Source: Intestinimonas butyriciproducens (lineage in GTDB: Bacteria; Bacillota; Clostridia; Oscillospirales; Butyricicoccaceae). From it: 64,000 nucleotides of DNA. Positions 24,318 through 33,754 of this stretch are shown piece by piece; positions within the stretch are counted from its first letter, which is position 1, and each line of letters begins with the position of its first letter. The stretch spans positions 1 through 64,000 of the forward strand of contig NZ_JACJKW010000017.1 of the NCBI RefSeq assembly GCF_016901775.1, written 5' to 3'. The translations under genes were made by a program, and so were the position numbers. A model generated the notes under the pieces. The model worked only from the letters and a program-made list of their open reading frames with translations, did not search any database and was not told the DNA's origin.

Positions 24318-26521
24318 TGCCGCATGATGAATTGAAGCCCAAAGACCGGGTTGTCCTGCGGATGACCAGAGACGGCGCAGTGGAAGAAAACCTCACCGAA
24401 GGCACCTCAGAAAAAGTGTCAAAACGGCTTGAGGACGCCCAACTTGTTGCGCCCCACGACACGGAAACCGGCGATATTGCCGAAGAGGTCAAGAAGCGGC
24501 GGCAGCTTCGTCCTGATGAGCTGGAAGACGCAGTGAGTCAGGCTCAAGCCGAAACACAGTCCGCAGATGCGGCGCAAGAGTACAATCCGGGCGATCTACC
24601 CGTCAGCGATGATCCCACATCTCACACTCTGCACTCTGAGACATACCGCACCCATTCCGTTGACTACGGAAAAGCATTTGCCGATACCGCTGTTACCGGT
24701 AAGGTCAGCAGACCTCGCGCTGAAAGGCAGATTGATGGAGAGTCCGTTCTGGAAAGAGCGGCGGAAACCTCCGCAGAGATGCCGGACCTTGACGATGATG
24801 CCCCAGCTTCCAGACGGATTGAACGGTTGGAGCGAAAATCTCAGAAGGCGCATGAGCGTCTGGATGCCGCCCGTGAGAAGCTGCCCACCAAGAAGGTGTT
24901 GAAAAAAGAGCGCGTCTTTGACGAGGAAACCGGTAAAGGCAAAACCCGCCTCTACTTTGAAGACGAGCTGAAAGTCCCCAAGGGACAGAGCAAATTGCAG
25001 TTTGAGGCAGACAAGACCGTCCGCAAGGTCGGCGATACGCTTGCCTCTGGCATCCACGGCAAAATCCATGAGGTGGAGCAGGAAAACTCCGGTGTAGAAG
25101 CTGCCCATAAGACAGAGATTGCCGCCGAGTCCGTTGTCCGCCACTACCAGCATCATACAGAGCGCAGTGCAAACAAGCCGTTCGAGAAGGTGTCCAAGCT
25201 GGAGCAGAAGGCCGAGGCCGCTGACCGGAAGCTCCATTTTGAGAAGACGGTTGCCGAAAACCCTGAGATGAAGGCTTCCCGAGCCAATATGAACAAGCAC
25301 TACCAGAAGCAGCACATCAAGAAGGAATACGCTGCGGCTCGCAAGGCCGGGGCGCAAACGGCCTCCACCGCCACCAAGTCCACCGCTAAAACCGTCCGAG
25401 AGAAAGCGTCGGATAAGGTCAAGGACTTTATCGCCAAGAACAAAAAGGTCTTTGCTTGGCTGGGAGCTGGCTTGATGATTCTGATCCTGTTGTCTGCTGG
25501 GATTAGCTCCTGCACGGCAATGTTCACCTCTACCACTTCGTCTGTCATCGCCACTTCCTACCTCAGTGAGGACGATGCCATGACCGGCGCGGAGGCGCAG
25601 TATTGTCAGATGGAGGCGGAGCTGCAATCGTATCTGAATAACTACGAGAGCACGCACGACTACGATGAGTACCACTTTGACCTTGATACGATTGAGCACG
25701 ATCCCTATGTGCTGATCTCCATTCTATCCTCCTTCAATGAGGGAGAGTTCACACTGGACGAAATTCAGGGGCTTCTTCAAACGCTCTTTGACCGGCAATA
25801 CATCCTCACCGAAGATGTGGAGGTTGAGGTACGCTACCGGACAGAGACCCGTACCGGGACAACGACTGTCACCGATCCCGAAACCGGCGAGACCAGCACG
25901 GAAACTTACACCTATGAGGTCGAAGTGCCGTATAACTACTACATCTGTACTGTCACGCTGGAAAACTTTGACCTCTCCCATTTGCCGGTCTACATCATGA
26001 ATGAAGACCAGCTCTCCATGTACTCAGCCTATATGTCAACGCTGGGCAACCGCGAGGATTTGTTCCCCGGCTCCGGCTATGTGGACAAGTACATTGAAAA
26101 CCCACCCGATGACTACACGGTCAATGCGGAGTATCTGACGGACGAGAAGTTCGCAACTCTCATCGCAGAGGCAGAAAAATATCTCGGCTACCCGTATGTT
26201 TGGGGCGGCTCAAATCCGTCCACTTCCTTTGACTGTTCGGGATTCGTCAGTTATGTTCTCACAAACAGCGGACTTGTCAACACCGGGCGGCTGGGTGCGC
26301 AGGGGCTTTACAATGTCTGTTCGCCTGTTTCCAGCGCCGATGTGAAGCCGGGGGATCTCGTCTTCTTTGTCGGCACTTATGACACGCCGGGCGTGTCCCA
26401 TGTGGGCATCTATGTGGGCGACAATGTGATGTTGCACTGCGGCGATCCCATCCAGTACACATCCATCAACACTTCCTATTGGCAATCCCACTTTTATGCC
26501 TTTGGAAGACCCAACTACTAA
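24317..26521 (+). CDS. CD1108-type NlpC/P60 peptidoglycan hydrolase
   Basis: The 734-aa protein has a long charged cytoplasmic region (1-375, rich in K, E, A), one membrane helix (VFAWLGAGLMILILLSAGISSC, about 379-400), a linker with a TETRTGTTTVTDPETGETSTETYTYE beta segment, and a C-terminal NlpC/P60 domain (about 615-734). Catalytic Cys is in FDCSGFVSY, His in SHVGIYVG, and the third residue in LHCGD. It is the VirB1-like cell-wall opener of the conjugation machine. The ATG overlaps the upstream stop (TGATG). Confidence 0.9.
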   Translation: MPHDELKPKDRVVLRMTRDGAVEENLTEGTSEKVSKRLEDAQLVAPHDTETGDIAEEVKKRRQLRPDELEDAVSQAQAETQSADAAQEYNPGDLPVSDDPTSHTLHSETYRTHSVDYGKAFADTAVTGKVSRPRAERQIDGESVLERAAETSAEMPDLDDDAPASRRIERLERKSQKAHERLDAAREKLPTKKVLKKERVFDEETGKGKTRLYFEDELKVPKGQSKLQFEADKTVRKVGDTLASGIHGKIHEVEQENSGVEAAHKTEIAAESVVRHYQHHTERSANKPFEKVSKLEQKAEAADRKLHFEKTVAENPEMKASRANMNKHYQKQHIKKEYAAARKAGAQTASTATKSTAKTVREKASDKVKDFIAKNKKVFAWLGAGLMILILLSAGISSCTAMFTSTTSSVIATSYLSEDDAMTGAEAQYCQMEAELQSYLNNYESTHDYDEYHFDLDTIEHDPYVLISILSSFNEGEFTLDEIQGLLQTLFDRQYILTEDVEVEVRYRTETRTGTTTVTDPETGETSTETYTYEVEVPYNYYICTVTLENFDLSHLPVYIMNEDQLSMYSAYMSTLGNREDLFPGSGYVDKYIENPPDDYTVNAEYLTDEKFATLIAEAEKYLGYPYVWGGSNPSTSFDCSGFVSYVLTNSGLVNTGRLGAQGLYNVCSPVSSADVKPGDLVFFVGTYDTPGVSHVGIYVGDNVMLHCGDPIQYTSINTSYWQSHFYAFGRPNY

Positions 26522-26538
26522 CCGAAAGGAGCGTTTTT

Positions 26539-26784
26539 ATGAACCCGAAATATCAGAAGGTCTGCGCGGAAATCGCCAAAACCGAGAAGAAGGTCGAGGA
26601 CCTGCAGGGGCAGCTCAAGGAGCTGTACGACAAGAAAACCGAGCTGGAAAACCTTGAAATCGTCAACACCGTCCGTGCGATGGTCATGGACAAGGATCAG
26701 ATTATGGCGTTCCTTGCCGCGATGAAGGACGGCAAGGCGGAAAAGCCTACCACTACCCAGCAGGAGGTGACGGACAATGACTAA
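26539..26784 (+). CDS. DUF4315 family protein
   Basis: This 81-aa coiled-coil protein (KVCAEIAKTEKKVEDLQGQLKELYDKKTELENLEIVNTVRAMVMDKDQIMAFL) matches DUF4315, found between the NlpC/P60 and CD1107 genes in Tn1549-like ICEs. AAAGGAG lies upstream of ATG 26539. Its end overlaps the next gene by eight bases. The function is unknown. Confidence 0.8.
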   Translation: MNPKYQKVCAEIAKTEKKVEDLQGQLKELYDKKTELENLEIVNTVRAMVMDKDQIMAFLAAMKDGKAEKPTTTQQEVTDND

Positions 26785-27586
26785 GAGAAAAGGAATCCGC
26801 ACTCTGGCGGCACTTGCACTGTGCTTCGCGCTTTGTATCTCGTTCACTGTACCCGCATTCGCCTATGCGGATGATACCGAGCAGGAGCTTCCGGTCACGG
26901 AGGCGACCCAGCCCGAGGCAACACCGGAAACCGCAGCACCCGAAGAGCCTGAACCGTATGAGGGCGAGCCGATTGAAGGTGAAGGCAACGCTTATACCCG
27001 CGATCTGCTCTATGACAAGGCGACGAATAAGCAGTTCATCACGGTGCAGACCAAGACCGGCAACACCTTCTATGTCGTGATCGATTACGATGCGCCCATC
27101 AACGAGGAAAAGGAACAGTACCAAACCTATTTCCTCAACATGGTGGACGAGGCCGATCTGCTTGCCCTGTTGGATGAGGAAACGGCATCTTCGCTTACTA
27201 CCTGTAACTGCGATACCCGCTGCGAGGCTGGAGCTGTCAATACGGAATGTCCTGTTTGCAAAACAAACATGAGCGAGTGCACCGGCGCTGTAACTGAGCC
27301 GGAAGAGCCGGTCGAGGACGCGGAAGCCGAAGCGCCCGAAGAGCCGGAAAACGCTTCCCCGAACATTGTCCTGATCATCGGCATCGTTGCTCTGGTCGGC
27401 ATCGGCGGTGGTGCATATTACTACATCAAGTTCGTTCGCGGCAAGAAGCAGAAGGACGAGGATCTGGATTTCTTCGATGACGAGGGTTATGAGGAAGAGC
27501 CGTATATCAATGAGGACGAAGAGCCTGTCATTGCTGACGATGAGGATAACGGGGACGAAACCAAAGAAACGGAGGAAACGATTTGA
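26777..27586 (+). CDS. CD1107 family cell-surface protein (DUF4366)
   Basis: The 269-aa precursor has a signal peptide (RTLAALALCFALCISFTVPAFA, cut near residue 31), a Pro/Glu-rich segment, a DUF4366 core (NAYTRDLLYDKATNKQFITVQTKTGNTFYVVIDYDAP), four cysteines (CNCDTRCE...CPVCK), a C-terminal membrane helix (IVLIIGIVALVGIGGGAYYYIKF) and an acidic tail. It is membrane-anchored with its core outside, and is a fixed part of CD1107-type transfer operons. It overlaps both neighbours by a few bases. Confidence 0.85.
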   Translation: MTKRKGIRTLAALALCFALCISFTVPAFAYADDTEQELPVTEATQPEATPETAAPEEPEPYEGEPIEGEGNAYTRDLLYDKATNKQFITVQTKTGNTFYVVIDYDAPINEEKEQYQTYFLNMVDEADLLALLDEETASSLTTCNCDTRCEAGAVNTECPVCKTNMSECTGAVTEPEEPVEDAEAEAPEEPENASPNIVLIIGIVALVGIGGGAYYYIKFVRGKKQKDEDLDFFDDEGYEEEPYINEDEEPVIADDEDNGDETKETEETI

Positions 27587-29652
27587 TCTTAGTGATTGCG
27601 GAAAAACCGAGTGTTGGAGCCGCTATCGGGAAGGTGCTGGGTGCTTCCTCCCGTAAGGACGGCTATCTCGAAGGAAACAACTACATCGTCTCATGGTGCG
27701 TCGGTCATCTTGTGGGGCTTGCGGACGCAAGCTCCTACGATGAGCGCTTTGCCAAATGGCGGTACAGCGATCTCCCCATCGTCCCGGAGGAATGGCTGTT
27801 TGAAGTCCCGAAGGACAAGCAGAAGCAGTTCAAGGTGCTGTGCGACCTCATGCGCGATAAGCGTGTGACCGAGCTTGTCTGCGCCACCGATGCAGGACGC
27901 GAGGGCGAGCTGATTTTCCGGTTGGTCTACAACAAAGCCGGTTGCACAAAGCCCTTTAAGCGCCTGTGGATCAGTTCGTTGGAAGATAGCGCAATCCGGG
28001 AGGGCTTTGCCCATCTGCGAAGCAGCGGCGAGTATGACCGGCTCTACGAAGCCGCGCTTGCCCGTTCCAAGGCAGATTGGATTGTCGGCATCAACGGCAC
28101 AAGGCTGTTCTCGACACTCTATCATAAGAAGCTGGTGGTCGGGCGCGTCCAAACGCCTACGCTGGCAATGCTGGTGGAGCGTGAAGGCAAAATCTCAACC
28201 TTCCATAAGGAGAAATACTTCAATGTCCATATCAGCAAAGACAACCTGACGGCGGACCTGGAAAAGGTCAAAACCGAAGAGGAAGCGAAGGCGATTGCGG
28301 CGGCTTGCGATAAAAAGCAAGCCGTCGTTTCTTCTCTCAAGAAGGAGACGAAGACGGTCAACCCGCCGAGGCTCTATGATCTGACCACCTTGCAGCGGGA
28401 AGCCAACCGCTACTATGGCTTTACCGCCCAGCAGACGCTCGATCTGGTGCAGTCCCTCTATGAGAAAAAGCTGCTCACCTATCCCCGAACGGACAGTCAG
28501 TTCATCACTGAGGATATGGAGAGCACCGCTCATCAGGTGATCGGCATTGTCTCCCGCAAGCTGCCGCTCTTCGAGGGCATTACCCATGAGCCGGACATCG
28601 GGCGAATTACCAACAACGCCAAGGTCACTGACCATCATGCCATTATTCCCACCGTCCAGCTTGAAAAGCAAGATCTCACCGAGCTGCCGGAGTCGGAGCA
28701 GAAAATCATCCGGCTTATCGCCATGCGCCTTCTGAGCGCTACCGGTGAGAAGCACATCTACGACGAGACTTCGGTCACGCTCACCTGTGAGGGCTACGAG
28801 TTCAAGGCAAAGGGCAAAACAGTCATGCAGGATGGATGGAAAGCCATTGAGCACCGCTTCAAGGAAACGCTCAAGAGCAAGGAAAAAGACGAGCCGGAGC
28901 GCTCACTGCCTTCTCTGAATGAGAAGGATATTCTCTCTTCTGTCGATTCCAGCGTCACCGAACATTACACATCCCCACCGAAGCCCTACACCGAAGACTC
29001 CCTTCTGTCGGCTATGGAGACTGCGGGGAATGCTGAGTTCGACGATGATACCGAAAAGAAAGGGCTTGGCACTCCTGCCACCCGCGCCGGTATCATCGAA
29101 AAGCTGGTCAAAGGTGGCTTTGTTGAGCGCAAGGGCAAATCTCTCGTGCCTACAAAGGACGGCAACAACCTTGTATGCGTCCTGCCCGAACAGATCACTT
29201 CTCCTTCCATGACGGCGGAATGGGAAAATACCCTGATGCAGATTGAGCGCGGCAATGCGGATGCGGACAAGTTCCTTTCCGGCATTGTGGGGATGACCTC
29301 CGAGCTGGTCAAAGCCTATCCCTTCCTCTCTGACGCCGAGGCAAACCGCTTCGATACCGGCAGAGAGTCCATTGGCAAATGTCCGCGCTGCGGCTCGCCG
29401 GTCTATGTAGGCAAGGGAAACTACTACTGCTCGAACAAGGAATGCTCCTTCTGTATGTGGGAGGATAACAAGTTCTTTACGAGTAAGAAAAAGAAGCTGA
29501 CCAAGAAAATCGCCGCCGAACTGCTGGACAAGGGTTGGTGCAGAGTGACCGGGCTTTATACGCCGAAACGCCCGCAGCTCTATGATGCGGTGATCCGTCT
29601 GGATGACACAGGCGGCAAGTATGTCAGCTTCAAGATGGAGTTCGACCGATGA
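27583..29652 (+). CDS. topB: Type IA DNA topoisomerase (TopB-like)
   Basis: This 689-aa enzyme opens with a TOPRIM domain (LVIAEKPSVGAAIGKVLG; ATDAGREGELIFR) and has the active-site Tyr in LLTYPRTDSQFI (about residue 303). A C-terminal zinc ribbon (CPRCG...CSNKECSFCMW, about 602-625) follows. Topoisomerase III homologues in ICEs resolve single-strand linkages during transfer and replication. The start is TTG 27583, overlapping the upstream stop. The order CD1107, topB matches the Tn1549 group. Confidence 0.92.
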   Translation: MILVIAEKPSVGAAIGKVLGASSRKDGYLEGNNYIVSWCVGHLVGLADASSYDERFAKWRYSDLPIVPEEWLFEVPKDKQKQFKVLCDLMRDKRVTELVCATDAGREGELIFRLVYNKAGCTKPFKRLWISSLEDSAIREGFAHLRSSGEYDRLYEAALARSKADWIVGINGTRLFSTLYHKKLVVGRVQTPTLAMLVEREGKISTFHKEKYFNVHISKDNLTADLEKVKTEEEAKAIAAACDKKQAVVSSLKKETKTVNPPRLYDLTTLQREANRYYGFTAQQTLDLVQSLYEKKLLTYPRTDSQFITEDMESTAHQVIGIVSRKLPLFEGITHEPDIGRITNNAKVTDHHAIIPTVQLEKQDLTELPESEQKIIRLIAMRLLSATGEKHIYDETSVTLTCEGYEFKAKGKTVMQDGWKAIEHRFKETLKSKEKDEPERSLPSLNEKDILSSVDSSVTEHYTSPPKPYTEDSLLSAMETAGNAEFDDDTEKKGLGTPATRAGIIEKLVKGGFVERKGKSLVPTKDGNNLVCVLPEQITSPSMTAEWENTLMQIERGNADADKFLSGIVGMTSELVKAYPFLSDAEANRFDTGRESIGKCPRCGSPVYVGKGNYYCSNKECSFCMWEDNKFFTSKKKKLTKKIAAELLDKGWCRVTGLYTPKRPQLYDAVIRLDDTGGKYVSFKMEFDR

Positions 29653-30404
29653 CGCGCCCGCGATATATTGCCTCATGCAGCGGAGGCAAGGACAGCGTAG
29701 CAACCATTCTCCTTGCTGCGGAGAAAAACGAGCCGTTGGATGAGGTCATTTACAGTGAGGTGATGTTCGATCAGGAGATCAGTGGAGAAGTCCCGGAGCA
29801 TCGGGACTTTATCCACCAAAAGCTCAAACCGTTCGTTGAAAATGAACTCGGATGCAAATTCACGGTTCTGCGAAGTGACAAAACTTACGATGATGTGTTC
29901 CATCACATTATCACAAGAGGACCTTATGAAGGGCTGCTCCGAGGTTTTGTCTGGCCGGGAAAGTGCGCGGTAAATCGGGACTGTAAAATGCCTCCACTCC
30001 GCAAGTACCACAAGGCTCAACCTGATGACACCCGCAGCTATGTAGGTATTGCATTGGACGAGCCAAAGCGTCTTGCCAGACTGAATAAGGAGAAGGACAT
30101 CAGCCTTCTTGCAAAGTATGGCATGACGGAAGCGGATGCTTGGCGGCTATGCGAGAAATACGATATGCTCTCTCCCTGTTATCAACATTCCAAACGCAAC
30201 GGTTGTTGGTTCTGCCCAAACGCATCGACTTTTGAGCTTTCCCACATGGTCAACCGTCACCCTGACTTATTTGAGAAGTTGATTGAATGGGAACATACAG
30301 ATAATTTGTATCATCGCAGATTGACCAGAACGGAAACTCCGTCTGAGGTAAAAGCCCGTCTTTGGGGCAAATCTCAGCCGGAGTTTTCTATTTCAAATCA
30401 GTAA
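29649..30404 (+). CDS. PAPS-reductase-like PP-loop protein
   Basis: The 251-aa protein begins with the PP-loop SGGKDSVATILLAAEKNEP (residues 10-28), which binds ATP alpha-beta in adenylylating enzymes and is also the fold of PAPS reductases and DndC. A Cys cluster CYQHSKRNGCWFCPNAS (about 177-193) could bind zinc or Fe-S. It starts at ATG 29649, overlapping topB by four bases. It is not a full DndC (no other Dnd genes seen). Its place between topB and the ArdC-like gene suggests a nucleic-acid role, perhaps base or backbone modification; this is inference. Confidence 0.7.
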   Translation: MTRPRYIASCSGGKDSVATILLAAEKNEPLDEVIYSEVMFDQEISGEVPEHRDFIHQKLKPFVENELGCKFTVLRSDKTYDDVFHHIITRGPYEGLLRGFVWPGKCAVNRDCKMPPLRKYHKAQPDDTRSYVGIALDEPKRLARLNKEKDISLLAKYGMTEADAWRLCEKYDMLSPCYQHSKRNGCWFCPNASTFELSHMVNRHPDLFEKLIEWEHTDNLYHRRLTRTETPSEVKARLWGKSQPEFSISNQ

Positions 30405-30419
30405 GATTGGAGGTAAGAA

Positions 30420-32249
30420 ATGGCTGAAAACAGAAACGCCCAGCAAGTCCGGGAAATCACTGACAAGCTGGAACAGGGACTCAAGGAACTGTTTGAATCC
30501 GAACGCTTCAAAGAGTACCTGAAAACGATGTCCAAGTTCTACAACTACTCGTTTAACAATACGCTTCTCATCGCCATGCAGAAGCCGGGTGCGACGCTGA
30601 TCGCCGGTTACACGGCATGGCAGCGCAACTTCGACCGCCATGTGATGAAGGGCGAAAAGGGAATCAAAATCCTTGCTCCTGCGCCCTACAAGGTGCAGGA
30701 AGAGCGGGAAAAACTCGACCCGGTAACGCAGAAGCCCGTTCTCGACAAGGACGGCAAGCCGGTCACCGAGACGGTTGAAGTGACCCGTCCCGCCTTCAAG
30801 GTGGTGAGCGTCTTCGATGTGTCCCAGACGGACGGCAAAGAACTTCCCGATATTGCCGTAGACGAGCTGACAGGCAGCGTGGAAAACTACGCCGCCTTTT
30901 TTGATGCTCTCAAAGAGCTATCTCCGGTCCCCATTGCCTTTGAAAACATCACCGATGGCGCAAAAGGCTACTTCTCTCATGTAGAAAACCGGATTGCCAT
31001 TCAGGAGGGCATGAGCGAAATCCAGACCATCAAGACGGCGATCCATGAGATTGCCCATGCCAAGCTCCATGCCGTCACTCCGGGCGAAAAGGTCGCTCCC
31101 GAAGACAAGAAAGACCGGCGCACTAAGGAGGTCGAGGCAGAAAGCGTCGCCTATACCGTCTGCCAGCGGTACGGCATTGAGACCTCTGACTATTCCTTCG
31201 GCTATATCGCCGGTTGGTCCTCCGACAAGGAGACCAAGGAGCTGAAAGGCTCGCTGGAAACCATCCGCAAAACGGCGGCTGAGATGATCACCGGTATTGA
31301 TGAAAAGCTCAAAGAGCGGCTTGCCGTGAAGGAACAGGAAGCCCCTACGCCGCTGCGGGATACGGCGATTCCGGTTTACTGGGAAGCTGCGATGTATGCC
31401 TTTGAAGCTGGTGAGCTGGGTGCTTACCGCGCCTCGATGCAAGCGAACATGGACTGTAAAGAGGCGATTGAGCAGACCATCAACGACTACTACGGCAACA
31501 ACCGACTTGCGGCGGAGTCCGCCGTTAAGAGCATCCTTGAGAAATTCTCGCCTGAGCGCGTCGCCTATGTCCTCGCGCAAACCATCCAGCAGAAAGACCA
31601 TGATGGGCGCATTTCCCCGGACTGCAAGGAATGGGCAAAGGGCATGGATGGCAGCCCGGATCATGCTGCTCAACTCATTATTGACAGTGTAAATCCGGGG
31701 CTTGTCAGTCTTTTCACCGAAGAGTTCGTCCGGCAGACCGCTATCGGTAAGGCGCAGGAGCAGACACCGGCTGAACAGAGCAAAACGGCTGTCCCGGAGG
31801 AAGGTCCCGAAACTCCGGCTCCCAAAGAGCCGGAACAGGCGGCACCGGTGAAGCATCGCCTCACACCGGAGGAAAAGAAAATCAAGGAAGCTGTCATGGA
31901 CACGCTCAAAGCGCAGATCGCCGGTCGCAACGACGGGATGCTGTCTACCTACCGTTCGTCCAATCAGTCCTTCAAGGTGATGATGGAGTACAAGGTCAGG
32001 ATTGAGGGCAACACCGTTACCCGGGATGGCGAGCCGATGTTCGCTATCCACCGCCGCCATTCTGCGAAGAAGGTACAGGGCTGCTACCGCGAGCTGACAC
32101 CGATGCTTGAATACATCGGCAAAGAGAAGACTCAGGAAGCAGCGCGGGAAAAGCCTTCTATCCGGGAACAGCTCCGTGCTGCGGCAAAGAGCCAGCCGGA
32201 ACGCAAAGCGCCGGTCAAGCAGAAGTCCCGCGATGCCGGTTTGGAGTGA
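30420..32249 (+). CDS. ArdC-like ssDNA-binding metallopeptidase
   Basis: This 609-aa multidomain protein starts with an ArdC-N ssDNA-binding region (FYNYSFNNTLLIAMQKPGATLIAGYTAWQ), then a zincin with HEIAHAKLH (about residue 210) and the downstream Glu in EVEAESVAY. Next is a DUF3849 domain (VYWEAAMYAFEAGELGAYRASMQANMDCKEAIEQTI) and a C-terminal domain (LKAQIAGRNDGMLSTYRSSNQSFKVMMEYKVRIEG). ArdC-like proteins protect incoming single-stranded DNA and counter restriction in the recipient. AGGTAAGAA precedes ATG 30420. Confidence 0.82.
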   Translation: MAENRNAQQVREITDKLEQGLKELFESERFKEYLKTMSKFYNYSFNNTLLIAMQKPGATLIAGYTAWQRNFDRHVMKGEKGIKILAPAPYKVQEEREKLDPVTQKPVLDKDGKPVTETVEVTRPAFKVVSVFDVSQTDGKELPDIAVDELTGSVENYAAFFDALKELSPVPIAFENITDGAKGYFSHVENRIAIQEGMSEIQTIKTAIHEIAHAKLHAVTPGEKVAPEDKKDRRTKEVEAESVAYTVCQRYGIETSDYSFGYIAGWSSDKETKELKGSLETIRKTAAEMITGIDEKLKERLAVKEQEAPTPLRDTAIPVYWEAAMYAFEAGELGAYRASMQANMDCKEAIEQTINDYYGNNRLAAESAVKSILEKFSPERVAYVLAQTIQQKDHDGRISPDCKEWAKGMDGSPDHAAQLIIDSVNPGLVSLFTEEFVRQTAIGKAQEQTPAEQSKTAVPEEGPETPAPKEPEQAAPVKHRLTPEEKKIKEAVMDTLKAQIAGRNDGMLSTYRSSNQSFKVMMEYKVRIEGNTVTRDGEPMFAIHRRHSAKKVQGCYRELTPMLEYIGKEKTQEAAREKPSIREQLRAAAKSQPERKAPVKQKSRDAGLE

Positions 32250-32254
32250 TGCCT

Positions 32255-33526
32255 ATGAAGTTTGAAAACATCGATCTTGTAGATGCCCTTCGCCGGATTA
32301 TGGACATCCATACCCAGAACTACAAAGAGGACTTTGAGCTGGACGCCGGGCTGCTTCACAGCCTTGCCGGTTCCCAATCCCCCGAGGACAAGCGCCTTCT
32401 TTGGATGTCCCGTCCGAACGGCACTTACCTCCTGCCTGAGCGTGAAGTCTATGTGGAGGATTCCTACGAAAACAAAGTGTGGGAGTTTTACCATGAGCAA
32501 ACCCGTGATCCCATCCTTGCCTACGCGGTTGAGATCGAGGGCGTAGAGGGCGATACCATCAGAGGCAACCTCATTGAGCTGGACTATGCCGCCCATGTAG
32601 AGAGGATGCAAAAGCTCACCGTTCCGGTTGAGACAGTGGCAGTCACCTTTAAGGACGATGCCACCTTTTATCTGCCTTTCCGCAGCTACCGGCGCGAAGT
32701 GATCCCGCTGGAAGAAAAGCACGGCGAGGTCGTGTCGGTGAGCTATCTGCCTGAGAACGCGGCTGAGCTTGACATGATCCTCCGCCGTGAGCGCTTCAAA
32801 ACGAGCTACCATGCGAAAGCCGGCAGTATTGATGATCACATTCACAAGCTTGCCGTCCAGCATGGCGTGACCGAAAAGCTTGGCATATTGCCTCTTGAAG
32901 CGCAGACCGCCTACAACGCCGTCAAGGAATCCCATCCCGAAGCGATTGTCTGCTTTGCCCAGAACGGCTACTTCGAGATTTACGGCGAAGATGCGAAGAA
33001 GGCAGCGCCCGCGCTCGGCACAAAGCTCCTGATGAAAGAGTTAGAAGGCGGCGGACAGGTTGCCGTGACCGGCTTTCGGGAAGATCAGTGGGTTGCCAAG
33101 GCTAAGGCGCTGTGGGGGCAAGGCAATGATGTCCTTGTCACGCAGCCCGGTGAAGACGGCAGACAGGAAACCGTCAAGCATCTTCTCGCTGAGGATTACA
33201 TCCCAGTCGGCACGGTGATGGATATGGACGGCAAAACTGTCCGCGTTGACAAGGTGGACTTTCAAAACGAAGAGATCAGTCTGACAGACATCACGGACAG
33301 GAAAAATCCCGTTCCATTCCGTGAACGGCTGTCTATTGTCCGTTCCTATGTGGAGGACGCCCCGGCAGAAAGCCTATGGGAAGCAATGGATCGCAGAGAG
33401 CATACCTCCCAGAAGAAGCCCTCTGTCCTCGCAAAGCTCAAAGAACACGCCCAGACTGCGCCGGACAAAGGCGCTAAAAAGCCTGAGCATACAAAGAAAC
33501 CGAAATCAAAGGAAATGGAGATGTGA
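32255..33526 (+). CDS. ICE protein with MutS-like N-terminal fold, function unknown
   Basis: The 423-aa product has an N-terminal LPD-type segment (NIDLVDALRRIMDIHTQNYKEDFELD) and, near residue 220, IVCFAQNGYFEIYGEDAKKAAPALGTKLLMKE. The latter resembles the MutS mismatch-recognition N-domain often embedded in ICE polyproteins. The tail is basic (PEHTKKPKSKEMEM). ATG 32255 is favoured, 8 bp after TTGGAG; GTG 32246 and ATG 32249 overlap the upstream stop. In related elements these modules are often fused to helicase-methylase giants; here they are a separate gene. Role unknown. Confidence 0.6.
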   Translation: MKFENIDLVDALRRIMDIHTQNYKEDFELDAGLLHSLAGSQSPEDKRLLWMSRPNGTYLLPEREVYVEDSYENKVWEFYHEQTRDPILAYAVEIEGVEGDTIRGNLIELDYAAHVERMQKLTVPVETVAVTFKDDATFYLPFRSYRREVIPLEEKHGEVVSVSYLPENAAELDMILRRERFKTSYHAKAGSIDDHIHKLAVQHGVTEKLGILPLEAQTAYNAVKESHPEAIVCFAQNGYFEIYGEDAKKAAPALGTKLLMKELEGGGQVAVTGFREDQWVAKAKALWGQGNDVLVTQPGEDGRQETVKHLLAEDYIPVGTVMDMDGKTVRVDKVDFQNEEISLTDITDRKNPVPFRERLSIVRSYVEDAPAESLWEAMDRREHTSQKKPSVLAKLKEHAQTAPDKGAKKPEHTKKPKSKEMEM

Positions 33527-33528
33527 TT

Positions 33529-33741
33529 ATGTTTTTTACCGTGGAAGAGACGAATCTGATGTGCTGCTTCGACACTTCCAGCCGCAAGAGGCTGATTGCT
33601 GAAATGAAGTCGCTGCCCATCGACGAGCTGGACGATGAGATGGCGGAGCTGCTTTTCCATACCGTTCGGAAGCTTGAGGGTATCACCGACGAGGCGTTTG
33701 CCCAGCTCTACATCGCGCCGGACAGCATGATGGACGATTGA
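33529..33741 (+). CDS. Transposon-transfer assisting protein (TTRAP-like)
   Basis: This 70-aa acidic protein (MFFTVEETNLMCCFDTSSRKRLIAEMKSLPIDELDDEMAELLFHTVRKLEGITDEAFAQLYI) matches the small TTRAP family of Tn1549-like elements. GGAGATG precedes ATG 33529. It lies between two larger antirestriction-type genes. The molecular role is not established despite the family name. Confidence 0.7.
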   Translation: MFFTVEETNLMCCFDTSSRKRLIAEMKSLPIDELDDEMAELLFHTVRKLEGITDEAFAQLYIAPDSMMDD

Positions 33742-33754
33742 AAGGAGGATGCCT

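Noticed and set aside
29649-30404. A Dnd phosphorothioation system
   Set aside because: Only a DndC-like fold is present; there is no DndA, DndB, DndD or DndE nearby.
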